The notes under the pieces were generated by a model. It was not told where the DNA came from, did no database searches, and saw nothing but the letters and a program-made list of their open reading frames with translations. 64,000 nt of DNA from CBINFS01 sp966250015 (GTDB taxonomy: Bacteria; Bacteroidota; Rhodothermia; Rhodothermales; DASSAV01), in assembly GCA_966250015.1 (NCBI GenBank), contig CBINFS010000012.1, positions 1 through 64,000 of the forward strand, in the 5' to 3' direction. The position numbers were made by a program, and so were the translations under genes. How positions within the stretch are numbered: the stretch's first letter is position 1; each line of letters begins with the position of its first letter. Of the stretch, positions 18,175-27,530 are shown piece by piece.

Positions 18175-19377
18175 ATGAGAATCAGAATTCGCTACTGGAT
18201 CGTCGCCTTATTACTGAGTGCTGTCCTTTTTCCGTTCGAAATGGCTCTGGGGCAGGGCGTTGAAAGCACACTGCTCAATCTGACGCGCATTCAGAATAAC
18301 GCCAGGAGCAAACGGGTAAGCTCGTACGACCGTACCGGCGGCAACAACGACCGCTTCGAAAACATCCCCGATGGCGAACGGCGTACGATCTTTGAAGTGA
18401 GCGGCGCCGGTATCATCAACCACATCTGGATCACCATCGCGCCGCCCCCTCCAGACCTCAGCCGCAACGACATCATCCTGCGGATGTATTGGGACGGCAG
18501 CGAAACGCCTTCCGTCGAGTCACCCATAGGGCCGTTCTTCGGACAGGGGTGGAATGAAAGCTATGACTTTTCGTCGCTACCCCTTGCGGCTGGTCCGCGC
18601 GACGGGCGCGGCCTCGTGAGCTACTTCATGATGCCTTTCGCCAACGGCGCCCGCATCGAAATCGAAAACGACACCGGCCGTAACATCGACGCCTTTTACT
18701 ACTACATCGACTACGTCGAGCTCGACGAGCTGCCCGAGGGCATGGGACGCTTCCACGCCTGGTACAACCACGAGCTGACCGATGCGCTGCCAGACGGCGA
18801 AAACGAATGGGGCGTGCTCGGCCCTCAACGTGAAAACACGACCGGAGCCGATAACTACCTGATCGCCGACATCGAAGGAAAAGGCCATTTCGTAGGGGTG
18901 AACTACTACGTCCACTCACCTTCTCCGATGTGGTACGGCGAAGGGGACGACATGATCTTCATCGACGGCGAAAGCTGGCCGCCTTCCCTCCACGGTACGG
19001 GCACCGAGGACTACTTCAATACTTCGTGGTCACCGAACGACTTGTTCTCACACCCGTACTACGGCTACGGCCGGGTCAACCAGGACCACGGATGGCTGGG
19101 AAGAACCCACGTCTATCGGTTCCACATCACGGACCCGATCTACTTTAACGAGTCACTGCGGTTCACCATCGAGCACGGGCACAACAACAACCTGACGCTC
19201 GACATCGCCTCGGTCGCGTACTGGTACCAGGAAGGCACGCACAAGCTCTTCCCGCCGCTGCCGGACCGTGAGGCGCGCCGCCCGAAACCGTTCATCGGCG
19301 CCGTCGAGATCCATAAATGGCGGCACGCGTGGCGTCAGAGCCAGGGCAACGCGTCCGATCTGTGGGGAAATGAGTGA
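18175..19377 (+). CDS. Secreted DUF2961 protein
   Basis: A 400-residue exported protein of the DUF2961 family, whose members have jelly-roll folds and are linked to glycan metabolism, with few characterised examples. A Sec signal peptide covers about residues 1-27 (hydrophobic core IVALLLSAVLFPF, then ALGQG). Conserved family features include SGAGIINHIWIT near the start and HGTGTEDYFNTSW in the middle. The ATG at 18175 is chosen because AGGAGGA lies 4 bases upstream and the signal peptide begins there; an upstream in-frame start at 18085 would put 30 residues before it. The ribosome-binding site lies inside a perfect inverted repeat. A strong terminator follows. Confidence 0.85.
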   Translation: MRIRIRYWIVALLLSAVLFPFEMALGQGVESTLLNLTRIQNNARSKRVSSYDRTGGNNDRFENIPDGERRTIFEVSGAGIINHIWITIAPPPPDLSRNDIILRMYWDGSETPSVESPIGPFFGQGWNESYDFSSLPLAAGPRDGRGLVSYFMMPFANGARIEIENDTGRNIDAFYYYIDYVELDELPEGMGRFHAWYNHELTDALPDGENEWGVLGPQRENTTGADNYLIADIEGKGHFVGVNYYVHSPSPMWYGEGDDMIFIDGESWPPSLHGTGTEDYFNTSWSPNDLFSHPYYGYGRVNQDHGWLGRTHVYRFHITDPIYFNESLRFTIEHGHNNNLTLDIASVAYWYQEGTHKLFPPLPDREARRPKPFIGAVEIHKWRHAWRQSQGNASDLWGNE

Positions 19378-19403
19378 GCGATAGATCCCGCTCTACAACG
19401 CCG

Positions 19404-19442
19404 AACGCCCCTACCCTCCTTCGAGGTGTAGGGGCGTTTTTT
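19404..19442 (+). terminator. Rho-independent terminator after the DUF2961 gene
   Basis: AACGCCCCTAC pairs with GTAGGGGCGTT (19404-19414 with 19428-19438), extended by a shorter inner stem, and is followed by T residues. It separates the plus-strand unit from the convergent FKBP gene. Confidence 0.92.
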
Positions 19443-19453
19443 GCAGCGGTAGA

Positions 19454-19882
19454 TTATTCGATTCCAACCAGCTCGATGTCGAAAATCAGATCCATACCCG
19501 CCAGCGGGTGGTTGGCATCGATCGTGACGTCGGTTTCCGTGAGCCCCGTGATGAGTACCGGTACTGCCTGGTTGTCCTGCGTCCTGAGCTGAAGCTCCTG
19601 CCCGATCTCCGGGTGTAGATCGGGGGGCAACCGGTCGCGATCGACGGTGAACACCATGTCCTCGCGACGTGCCCCGTAGGCCTGTTCGGACGGGATCGTC
19701 GCCGTCTTCGTCTCTCCGACCGACATCCCCGCCACGGCCTCCTCAAAACCCGAAATGACCTGGCCTGCGCCAAGAGTAAAAAACAGCGGATCGCCCCCCA
19801 CGTTTGAATCAAAAACGGTCCCGTCTTTCAGTCTACCCGTGTAGTTGACGGCCACTACGTCGCCCTGCTTTGCCTGTGCCAC
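19454..19882 (-). CDS. FKBP-type peptidyl-prolyl isomerase, SlyD-like
   Basis: Proline isomerase and chaperone of 142 residues. The FKBP core shows VNYTGRLKDGTVFDSN (Tyr14, Phe24, Asp25), GQVISGFEEAV (Ile43, Phe46) and EQAYG (Tyr69). An insert-in-flap segment from about 72 to 122 and ANHPLAGMDL near the C-terminus mark it as SlyD-like, where the insert binds unfolded substrate. The His-rich, nickel-binding tail of E. coli SlyD is absent. I chose the GTG at 19882, preceded by GAGGGA, because the protein then starts MAQAKQGD as relatives do; the in-frame ATG at 19927 would add 15 unrelated residues. It is monocistronic. Confidence 0.92.
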   Translation of the reverse strand: MAQAKQGDVVAVNYTGRLKDGTVFDSNVGGDPLFFTLGAGQVISGFEEAVAGMSVGETKTATIPSEQAYGARREDMVFTVDRDRLPPDLHPEIGQELQLRTQDNQAVPVLITGLTETDVTIDANHPLAGMDLIFDIELVGIE

Positions 19883-20054
19883 TGGTTCCCTCGTACGTTG
19901 ATGAATGGGATTAAAACAAGTACCCAACGCACTTCGGCGATCATGGTTCAGTTAACCCCGAAAAGGGCCTCGTTTCCGGGAACGCTCCCCCTTCTCCCGC
20001 TATACAAGACGGCATCGGATGGGTTAATTAACGGTCCTGAAGATCAATCGACGA

Positions 20055-22430
20055 ATGAGAAAACGGTGGGTCGGCGGCGTCGCAGCCGTTCTCGTAGCAG
20101 GCTGTTTTTTGTCGCTGATTTGGCCGGTATCGGGCGATCGCCTGCGAAACGGCAGCGTTCAGAGCCTGCGGATTACCGACAGAAACGGCTACCTCCTCCG
20201 TGAGGTGCGTCCGGATGGAAGAGGGCGCCCTATCCCGCTCGACGAAATCGCCCCCGACGCAGTAGCCGCTCTTATCGCCACCGAAGACCGGCACTTCCAC
20301 TCGCATCCCGGAATCAACCCTTTTTCCTTCGTCCGGTCGGCTATTGCCAACCTCCGGGCGGGCAGGATCGTCAGCGGCGGGTCGACGATCACGATGCAGG
20401 TGGCGCGCACGCTCCGAGGCCGCTCAAACAACGCCCTCTGGGACAAGCTCGCAGAGATACACCTCGCCCTCAGGCTCGAGGTTCATCTTTCAAAGGACGA
20501 AATCCTGGCGCTCTGGCTCAACCGCGTTCCCTTCGGCAATCAGACGTACGGCATCGAAGCAGCTTCGCAACTGTACTTCGGAAAACCTGCCCGGGACCTC
20601 AGCACGGCCGAAGCTGCATTCCTCATCGGTCTCCCCCAGAGTCCCACCCGGTATAACCCCTACCGAGCATTCGACCTTGCCCTTGCCCGTCAGAAACGGG
20701 TGCTCGACGCCATGGTGCAAACGGGACGGCTGGACGAATCGCGGCGAGAAGAGATTGAAGCTCTTCCCATCAACCTTGCCCGTGCCCGGCCGATCTTCCG
20801 TGCACCGCACCTGACCGAGGGCTTGATCGCCGGGTTGCCCGCCGATCGAAACCGGCCCGTCGAGATCCGCACCACGATCGACTGGCCGTTCCAGCAGGCC
20901 GTCGAAGAGCTGATGCGGGGGCACATGGGACGGCTCCGCTCGCGAGGCGCTACCAATGCCGCCGTGGTCGTGCTCGACAACGCCACCGGCGACGTGCTCG
21001 CCTACGCAGGAAGCGTCGACTTCTGGGATTCGCGGAACGGCGGACAGAACGATGGCGTGCAGATGCTCCGGCAGCCGGGCAGTGCGCTGAAGCCATTCAC
21101 CTATGCCCATGCCCTGGCGTCGGGGCGGTACACCCCCGCCTCTATCCTGCCCGACATCGAGCTACAGGTCCCGGAAGCAGGCGGAGCGTTCTCTCCACGG
21201 AACTACGACGAGCAGTACCACGGGCCCACCCCGTTGCGCCAGGCCCTTGCGTGCAGCTACAACATCCCGGCCGTACGGCTCGCCCGGGAGTTCGGCGCAC
21301 CCGCTCTCCTGCGCACACTCCGGCAAAGCGGCTTCGAGTCGCTCAACCGTCCTCCCGACTTTTATGGCATCGGACTGACGCTTGGAAACGGGGAGGTACG
21401 GCTGATCGAGCTGGCCCGCGCCTATGCAGGCCTTGCCCGGGGAGGATCGCTCCCACCCGTTCGCTATGAAATCCACCGCGTCACGGAAGCAGGTGACACG
21501 CTTTATGCCGATTCGGGCACACCCCATCCCACAGGCATCGATCCTGCGATAGCCCACCTGATTACCGACATTTTGAGCGACTCTGAAGCGCGTGAGCCGG
21601 CCTTTGGACGTGGTGGGCCCCTCGAGCTGCCGTTCCCTTGCGCCGTCAAGACCGGCACCTCGAAGGATTACCGCGACAACTGGACCGTCGGGTATACTCC
21701 GCGTCACACCGTTGCCGTTTGGGTGGGCAACTTCGACGGCAGCCCGATGCAGTGGATCAGCGGCGTCACCGGGGCAGCACCGATCTTCAAAGCCGTTTTT
21801 CAGCTTTTGGGATCGGGCGGCGCGTTCGAGGAACACCCGCGCACCGTCAAAGCGCAGATCTGCCCCGCAAGCGGTCTCCAGCCGGGCGCGGCGTGCCCGG
21901 GAGCCCGGACCGAGGTCTTCCTGGCCGGCACCGTCCCCCCGGATACGTGCAACGTCCACCAAATTCTGCGTATTGACCGACGAACCGGCCTGCTTGCCGG
22001 CAACGATACACCCGAATCAGAAGTCGTGTCGGAGCTATTTACGGTTTACTCCCCCGAGTACCATCCCTGGATGCAAGAGCAGGGAATGCGCCTGCCTCCG
22101 GTTGCGTACACGACGCTCGTCGCTGCCGGCAATGATTCTCTGCGATACACGGATCGCCTCATCATTCAGTATCCCACTTCAGGGGCCACTTTCCAGATCG
22201 ACCCCGTCCTTCGGCCGGAATACCAACATGTACGGCTCGTCGGGAACGCCGACCGCTCGCTCACAGACGTCTCCTGGTGGGTAGACGATCAGCTACTGAG
22301 CACGAGCTTTGACAAGGCAACCTGGATGCTTACGCCGGGAACACACCGGATCGAGCTGCGCGCCCATGGCCATCATGGAGAGTCCTATCGCAGCCGGCCC
22401 GTCACGATTCACGTCAGGGATTCCGGCTGA
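20055..22430 (+). CDS. pbpC: Penicillin-binding protein 1C
   Basis: Bifunctional peptidoglycan glycosyltransferase/transpeptidase of the PBP1C branch, with 791 residues. One N-terminal membrane segment (about 6-25) is followed by the GT51 domain with EDRHFHSHPGI (Glu77) and GGSTITMQVAR, and the transpeptidase domain with SALK (343-346), SYN (401-403) and KTGTS (from 532). The C-terminal BiPBP_C domain (about 690-788) is the mark of PBP1C. In E. coli pbpC is adjacent to a gene for an alpha-2-macroglobulin lipoprotein thought to guard the periplasm. Here such a gene is on the same strand but 5.7 kb downstream. Confidence 0.94.
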   Translation: MRKRWVGGVAAVLVAGCFLSLIWPVSGDRLRNGSVQSLRITDRNGYLLREVRPDGRGRPIPLDEIAPDAVAALIATEDRHFHSHPGINPFSFVRSAIANLRAGRIVSGGSTITMQVARTLRGRSNNALWDKLAEIHLALRLEVHLSKDEILALWLNRVPFGNQTYGIEAASQLYFGKPARDLSTAEAAFLIGLPQSPTRYNPYRAFDLALARQKRVLDAMVQTGRLDESRREEIEALPINLARARPIFRAPHLTEGLIAGLPADRNRPVEIRTTIDWPFQQAVEELMRGHMGRLRSRGATNAAVVVLDNATGDVLAYAGSVDFWDSRNGGQNDGVQMLRQPGSALKPFTYAHALASGRYTPASILPDIELQVPEAGGAFSPRNYDEQYHGPTPLRQALACSYNIPAVRLAREFGAPALLRTLRQSGFESLNRPPDFYGIGLTLGNGEVRLIELARAYAGLARGGSLPPVRYEIHRVTEAGDTLYADSGTPHPTGIDPAIAHLITDILSDSEAREPAFGRGGPLELPFPCAVKTGTSKDYRDNWTVGYTPRHTVAVWVGNFDGSPMQWISGVTGAAPIFKAVFQLLGSGGAFEEHPRTVKAQICPASGLQPGAACPGARTEVFLAGTVPPDTCNVHQILRIDRRTGLLAGNDTPESEVVSELFTVYSPEYHPWMQEQGMRLPPVAYTTLVAAGNDSLRYTDRLIIQYPTSGATFQIDPVLRPEYQHVRLVGNADRSLTDVSWWVDDQLLSTSFDKATWMLTPGTHRIELRAHGHHGESYRSRPVTIHVRDSG

Positions 22431-22534
22431 GCGCCTCCGACTTTTTTCGCCACGATCTCACGCCCCGGTCTTGGAAGCCAGCACGACATCTCGTTTCTTT
22501 CCGTTTCAGTACTCATTTTCCAGGCCGAACCCTG

Positions 22535-22960
22535 ATGAAACCTGTCCTTTTTGCGATCCTGACCTCCATGGCGTGGGGCATTGGCGGCTATTTCGAAAAG
22601 AAGGGGCTCCACATGGGCAACCTGTCGCCGCAGATGGGGATCACCATACGCACCGCCGTCGCGCTCGTTGTTTTGTCCTTCGTCAGCTTTCCCCAGTGGA
22701 AGACCGTCGCGGAAGCGAGCCCGAGAGCCCTGCTCTACATGGTGATTGGAGGCGGAGTCGTTGCCGGATCGGTGGGTATGCTTTGCTTCTACGCGGCAAT
22801 CAAAGGCGCCCCGCTCACCCGCGTGATGCCGATTGCGTTCACCTCGCCGTTATGGGGAGCCCTGCTCGGCGTAATGCTCGGAGGTGAGCCACTGACCCTG
22901 AAGCTCGTCCTTGGTACCCTGATGACCATCGGCGGCATCATCCTGTTGACGATAGGTTGA
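22535..22960 (+). CDS. EamA-type small membrane transporter (half-size DMT protein)
   Basis: A 141-residue integral membrane protein matching one EamA repeat of the drug/metabolite transporter superfamily: about five hydrophobic segments, with the conserved WGIGGYFEKKG near the start and TSPLWGALLGVMLGGEPL near the end. Full EamA transporters have two repeats and ten segments; half-size members are thought to work as dimers. The substrate cannot be predicted. It starts 104 bases after pbpC and ends before the S9 peptidase start, so it may share a transcript with pbpC. Confidence 0.8.
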   Translation: MKPVLFAILTSMAWGIGGYFEKKGLHMGNLSPQMGITIRTAVALVVLSFVSFPQWKTVAEASPRALLYMVIGGGVVAGSVGMLCFYAAIKGAPLTRVMPIAFTSPLWGALLGVMLGGEPLTLKLVLGTLMTIGGIILLTIG

Positions 22961-23058
22961 ATCCTGTCGAACTTTTGCCAACAATGGACCCCTCAGCCGA
23001 TTGCACGGTCCTCCCGGCAAAACCGAATGTCTTGTCAAATTCAGCACTGGTAATAAGC

Positions 23059-25125
23059 ATGTACACGAAAGCATACTCCGCAATGACACGGATCCGGGTC
23101 GTCGTATTGCTTGCCGCGTTGCTGCTTGCGCCGCTTTTCGACGTGCAGGCGCAGTCCGACGACGTATTTACACCGTACCACATCGCAAAAATGCGTCTGG
23201 TCGGTGCGACGGCTGTGTCTCCGGACGGCAGCAAAATAGCCTACACCCTGAGCGTCCCGAGAGACCCTTACGAAGAGAATGGACCGGCGTGGACCGAACT
23301 GCACATCGTTGATACCGCCACCGGGGACGATCAGCCGTACATCACGGGCAAAAACTCTGTCAGCCAGATTTCCTGGACTCCGGACGGCCAGTCAATATCG
23401 TTCCTCTCCAGGCGTTCAGGGGACAATACCACGTCGCTGTACGTCATCCCGGTGAACGGAGGCGAAGCCCGGAAGGCTGCAAGCTTCCGCACATCAATAC
23501 TTGCATACGACTGGCACCCGGACGGCGAACGGCTGGTTTTCATTGCTGAAGAGCCTAAAGACAAGCGCTCGGACCTGCCCTATAAGCCGGAAATCTACGA
23601 GGAGGAAACACCACAGCGCCGCGTCTGGGTGACGACCGCCTTTTCCGACGTCGAGCCGAGGATGCTGAACGTTGAAGGCTCCGCCTACAACGCGAGATGG
23701 AATCCGGTCAGCGACCAGATCGCCATTGCCGTAGCTCCGTCGCCCTACATCGACGACTACTACATGTACCAGCGCGTAAAGGTGGTCGACGCCGGGACGG
23801 GCGCCGTCGTCAGTGAGATCGAAAATCCGGGCAAGCTTGGCAAGTTCGCGTGGAGCCCCGACGGCAGCAAGCTGGCGCTCATCTCCGGGGCGGACATCAA
23901 CGATCCTGCAGCCGGCCGGCTCATGGTCGTGCCGGCTTCCGGCGGTAAACCCACGGAGCTTCTACCCGGTTACGAAGGCGACGTCGAGGACTTCGAGTGG
24001 CTCGACGCTTCCACCCTGCGTTACACAACCGTTCGCGGCGTCGAAACGTACTTCGAGCAGATCGGAGCCGACGGCAGCGGCCGGACCCAGCTTCTCGATC
24101 CGGGTGACGCCAGCCTGCTTGCGTTTTCCATGTCACGGGATGGCCGCGTGGTATCGTTTACCGCCGACAGCCCCTCCCATCCCAATGAAGCCTTTTCCTG
24201 GAACCCCGGCCAGAACGGGCTCAAGCGCCTCACCGATAGCAACCCGTGGCTCTCCGGTCTCCGGCTCGCCCGGCAGGAAGTTGTGAAGTTCAAGGCGAAG
24301 GATGGGCTCGAGCTCGAAGGGATACTCATCCACCCGCTCGAACGCCGTGGTTCCGAACGGGTGCCGCTGATTCTCGTGGTTCACGGTGGGCCGGAGTCCC
24401 ACTACAAAAATGGGTGGCTGACCGGTTATTCGAGCTTCGGACAGCTCGCCGCTGCCCGAGGATTTGCCGTCTTCTATCCCAACTACCGGGGCAGCACCGG
24501 CCGCGGCGTCGCCTTTTCGAAGCTCAGCCAGGGCGACCCCGCCGGACTCGAATTTGACGACCTCGTCGACGCCGTCGACCACCTGATCGAGATCGGCCTA
24601 GTCGACCGCGACAAAGTGGGCGTGACGGGTGGCTCCTACGGAGGCTACGCCACGGCGTGGCTCTCCACACGCTATTCCGACCGGTTCGCCGCCGGCGTCA
24701 TGTTCGTCGGCATCAGCAACAAGATCTCGAAGGTCGGCACCACCGACATTCCGAACGAAGAGTTCCTCGTCCACGCCCGCAAGCGGCCGTGGGAGAACTG
24801 GCAGTTCTTCCTCGAAAGAAGTCCGATCTACTACGCCGAAAATGCCCGCACGCCGCTCCTGATCCTGCACGGAAAGGAAGACCCACGCGTCAACCCGGGC
24901 CAGTCGCACGAGCTCTACCGGCACCTGAAGCTGCACGGCAAGGCGCCCGTCCGCCTCGTCCTCTACCCCGGTGAAGGCCACGGCAACCGCAACTCGACGG
25001 CCCGCTTCGACTACACCCTCCGGTCCCTTCGGTGGATGGAGCACTACCTGAAGGGCCCGGGCGGCGAAAAACCACCGGTTGAGATCGACTACGGCCAACC
25101 GTTCGAGGTTGCCGGCGCCAATTGA
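23059..25125 (+). CDS. Exported S9 family prolyl oligopeptidase/dipeptidyl-peptidase
   Basis: Serine peptidase of about 688 residues that trims oligopeptides, probably in the periplasm. A signal peptide with core VVVLLAALLLAPL ends at VQAQ. The N-terminal half is a beta-propeller of WD40/TolB-like blades (repeated SPDGSK- and TPDGQS-like turns), which filters substrates by size. The C-terminal alpha/beta hydrolase has the nucleophile in GGSYGG (Ser526), the Asp in KEDPRVNPG (Asp608) and the His in GEGHGNRN (His641), all in the usual order. The start is uncertain: ATG at 23059 or at 23083, with no clear ribosome-binding site for either. A hairpin follows the stop codon. Confidence 0.92.
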   Translation: MYTKAYSAMTRIRVVVLLAALLLAPLFDVQAQSDDVFTPYHIAKMRLVGATAVSPDGSKIAYTLSVPRDPYEENGPAWTELHIVDTATGDDQPYITGKNSVSQISWTPDGQSISFLSRRSGDNTTSLYVIPVNGGEARKAASFRTSILAYDWHPDGERLVFIAEEPKDKRSDLPYKPEIYEEETPQRRVWVTTAFSDVEPRMLNVEGSAYNARWNPVSDQIAIAVAPSPYIDDYYMYQRVKVVDAGTGAVVSEIENPGKLGKFAWSPDGSKLALISGADINDPAAGRLMVVPASGGKPTELLPGYEGDVEDFEWLDASTLRYTTVRGVETYFEQIGADGSGRTQLLDPGDASLLAFSMSRDGRVVSFTADSPSHPNEAFSWNPGQNGLKRLTDSNPWLSGLRLARQEVVKFKAKDGLELEGILIHPLERRGSERVPLILVVHGGPESHYKNGWLTGYSSFGQLAAARGFAVFYPNYRGSTGRGVAFSKLSQGDPAGLEFDDLVDAVDHLIEIGLVDRDKVGVTGGSYGGYATAWLSTRYSDRFAAGVMFVGISNKISKVGTTDIPNEEFLVHARKRPWENWQFFLERSPIYYAENARTPLLILHGKEDPRVNPGQSHELYRHLKLHGKAPVRLVLYPGEGHGNRNSTARFDYTLRSLRWMEHYLKGPGGEKPPVEIDYGQPFEVAGAN

Positions 25126-25138
25126 CCCTCGATCACAC

Positions 25139-25165
25139 GCCCGCTACCCTCCACGGGTAGCGGGC
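25139..25165 (+). terminator. Hairpin between the S9 peptidase and the DUF2200 gene
   Basis: A perfect 11-base stem, GCCCGCTACCC/GGGTAGCGGGC, with a 5-base loop begins 14 bases after the stop codon. Only a weak T-rich tail (CTTAT) follows, so it may be an inefficient terminator or a leader hairpin of the gene at 25196. Confidence 0.65.
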
Positions 25166-25195
25166 CTTATCTACAAACCCAGCCCAGGATACGTC

Positions 25196-25546
25196 ATGGC
25201 AAACAACCGCATCTACTCGATGAGTGTGGCCAGTGTATATCCCCATTACGTGGCCAAAGCCGAGAAGAAGGGGCGGACGAAGGAGGAGGTCGATGAAATC
25301 ATTCGCTGGCTGACGGGATACAGCCAGGAACAACTGGAAGCACAGCTGAACGATAAAAAAAGCTTCGAAGCCTTCTTTGCGGAGGCCCCACAGCTCAATC
25401 CCGCCCGAAATCTGATTACAGGGTGTGTCTGCGGCATACGGGTGGAAAACATCGAAGAACCCCTGATGCGAGAGATCCGTTACCTGGACAAGCTGATCGA
25501 CGAGCTGGCAAAGGGCAAGTCGATGGATAAGATCCTGCGGAACTAA
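25196..25546 (+). CDS. DUF2200 protein
   Basis: A 116-residue cytoplasmic protein of the DUF2200 family. The family start MANNRIYSMSVASVYP and the helix KKGRTKEEVDEIIRWLTGY are clear. The middle motif ITGCVCGIRVE has two cysteines and the end is a helix with LDKLIDEL. Function is unknown; no catalytic set is obvious. The ATG at 25196 is preceded by AGGA about 7 bases upstream; an upstream in-frame start would lie inside the previous gene. It follows the hairpin at 25139. Confidence 0.88.
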   Translation: MANNRIYSMSVASVYPHYVAKAEKKGRTKEEVDEIIRWLTGYSQEQLEAQLNDKKSFEAFFAEAPQLNPARNLITGCVCGIRVENIEEPLMREIRYLDKLIDELAKGKSMDKILRN

Positions 25547-25686
25547 CACCTTGCAGATGACCGAAGTGGGCGCAGCCTGAATGGCTGATTAGCCCGGTCA
25601 CCCGACCTGGGGAACAGTCGAACGAAAACAACCTTTACACCGGTTCAAGGATCACCTCACCTAAATCGGCCGGGAGTGAAAGAAGA

Positions 25687-27519
25687 ATGCGCACTTGGAT
25701 TAAGCCGGCAATTGCCCTTTCGCTGCTTTTTCTTGCCGCTTTGCCGGCTAACGGGCAGATCGACACGAGCCGCGTTTACGAGCTCGACCCCGTCGTCGTG
25801 ACTGGCACGCGCGTCGAGGTTACGCGCTCGAACGTGCCAATGACGGTTGCGAGTGTGTCGGAACAGGAGATCCGGCAGAGCGGCGAGTCCAACCTGTTGC
25901 CTGTCCTGTCAGGCCGTATCCCGGGGCTTTTCGTGACCGAAAGGGGCATGACGGGCTTCGGCGTTGCGGAAGGGGCAGCCGGGCAGATCACCGTACGTGG
26001 CATCGGCAGCTCGCCCAATACGAACGTGCTCGTGCTGATCGACGGGCATCCGCAGTTTATGGGCCTCATGGGGCATCCTCTGCCCGACTCGTACGTCGCA
26101 TCGGATGCCGAACGGGTCGAGGTGGTCCGTGGTCCGGCTTCGATCCTCTACGGCACCAACGCCATGGGAGGGGTCATCAACATCATCACCCGGCGGCAGG
26201 AAACCGAAGGCGGATCGGCAAGCGGCAGCGCCTCCTTCGGCTCCTACAACACCCAGAAGTATAGCGGCAGCGGTGGCTATCGGGTGAATGGTTTCGACTT
26301 CTTCGGCTCGATCAACCATGACCGGACGGATGGCCACCGCGACGCGTCGGACTTCAACATTACCAACGGGTACCTCAAAGCCGGATACGACCTCACGAAC
26401 GAGCTGCGGCTGCTCGTCGACGGCGGCCTGACGAAGTTTAAGTCCTACGACCCCGGCCCGGTGTCGCAGCCGTACGCCGACGCTTCACACTGGGTGGACA
26501 TCCTCCGCGGACGAGGCGCCGTTACGCTCCAGAACAACTTCGGACACGCCGAAGGAGGCTTCAAATTTTTCTACAACTTCGGCGAGCACACCATCTACGA
26601 CGGGTTCAATTCCAACGACGCCAACGGTGGATTGATGTTTTACCAGGGCATCCGGTTCTTTCCCGGAAACGTGGTAACCATCGGGCTCGACTACAAACGG
26701 TACGGCGGCAAGGCGCGCAATGACGTCAACAACCTCGATTTCGGCGAGCACTGGATCGACGAGATTGGTGGATACGCCTTCGTCCAGCAATTCCTTGCCA
26801 ACCGCGTGATCCTCAACGGCGGACTTCGGATCGAGAACCACTCGCTCTTCGGGTCTATTGCGGTCCCCCAGGCCGGCTTTGCGTATCACCTGACCGAGTC
26901 CGTCACGCTGAAGGGTTCGGCTTCCCGGGGATTCCGAAGCCCGACCATCCGCGAGCTCTACCTCTTCCCCGCTCCCAACCCGGACCTCGAACCAGAGCGG
27001 ATGTGGAACTTTGAGGCTGGCATCCTTACGTCGACCCCGCGGTACAGCAGCGAGCTCACCGGGTTCATCAGCGACGGCGATAACCTGATCCAGATCACCG
27101 GCCAGTTCCCGAACCTCGTTTACCGTAACACGGGCTCGTTTACGCATAAAGGATTCGAGTGGCTGGGGACGTACTTCGTTGACCGGAACCTCCGTCTTGG
27201 AGCGAGCTACAGCTACCTGCACACCGAGCGCCCCATCACCTCGGCTCCAGTACACCAGCTTTTCCTGGAGGCCTCCTACGCAATCGGTCGGTTTACGCTT
27301 TCCAGCAATCTGCATCACGTGGCCGGGCTAATCACGAACGTCCAGGCGTCGTCACGCGAAACGTACACTCTCGTTGGGGCCGGGCTGCTCTTTAGGCCGA
27401 ATCCGTTCGTCGAGGTGTTCGTTCGCGGCGACAACTTGCTCAATCAGAAGTACCAGATTAACTTCGGCTATCCCATGCCCGGTGCAACGGTTCATACGGG
27501 CATCCACTTCCGGTATTGA
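25687..27519 (+). CDS. TonB-dependent outer-membrane receptor
   Basis: A 610-residue outer-membrane importer for a large or scarce nutrient, energised by TonB. A signal peptide covers residues 1-22 (ends in PANGQ). A TonB-box-like stretch YELDPVVVTGTR follows, then the plug domain to about residue 165 with VRGIGSSPNTNVLVLIDG and the closing motif GPASILYGTNAMGGVINI. The 22-stranded barrel ends with an aromatic residue (HFRY). The size is close to BtuB/FepA-type receptors rather than SusC. No riboswitch or siderophore genes are nearby, so the ligand is unknown. The next gene follows 11 bases later. Confidence 0.92.
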   Translation: MRTWIKPAIALSLLFLAALPANGQIDTSRVYELDPVVVTGTRVEVTRSNVPMTVASVSEQEIRQSGESNLLPVLSGRIPGLFVTERGMTGFGVAEGAAGQITVRGIGSSPNTNVLVLIDGHPQFMGLMGHPLPDSYVASDAERVEVVRGPASILYGTNAMGGVINIITRRQETEGGSASGSASFGSYNTQKYSGSGGYRVNGFDFFGSINHDRTDGHRDASDFNITNGYLKAGYDLTNELRLLVDGGLTKFKSYDPGPVSQPYADASHWVDILRGRGAVTLQNNFGHAEGGFKFFYNFGEHTIYDGFNSNDANGGLMFYQGIRFFPGNVVTIGLDYKRYGGKARNDVNNLDFGEHWIDEIGGYAFVQQFLANRVILNGGLRIENHSLFGSIAVPQAGFAYHLTESVTLKGSASRGFRSPTIRELYLFPAPNPDLEPERMWNFEAGILTSTPRYSSELTGFISDGDNLIQITGQFPNLVYRNTGSFTHKGFEWLGTYFVDRNLRLGASYSYLHTERPITSAPVHQLFLEASYAIGRFTLSSNLHHVAGLITNVQASSRETYTLVGAGLLFRPNPFVEVFVRGDNLLNQKYQINFGYPMPGATVHTGIHFRY

Positions 27520-27530
27520 CCACACACGCT

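Noticed and set aside
25547..25686. A cobalamin or other riboswitch before the TonB-dependent receptor
   Set aside because: The leader is only 140 bases, has no B12-box-like or TPP-like conserved core, and shows no convincing multi-helix structure.
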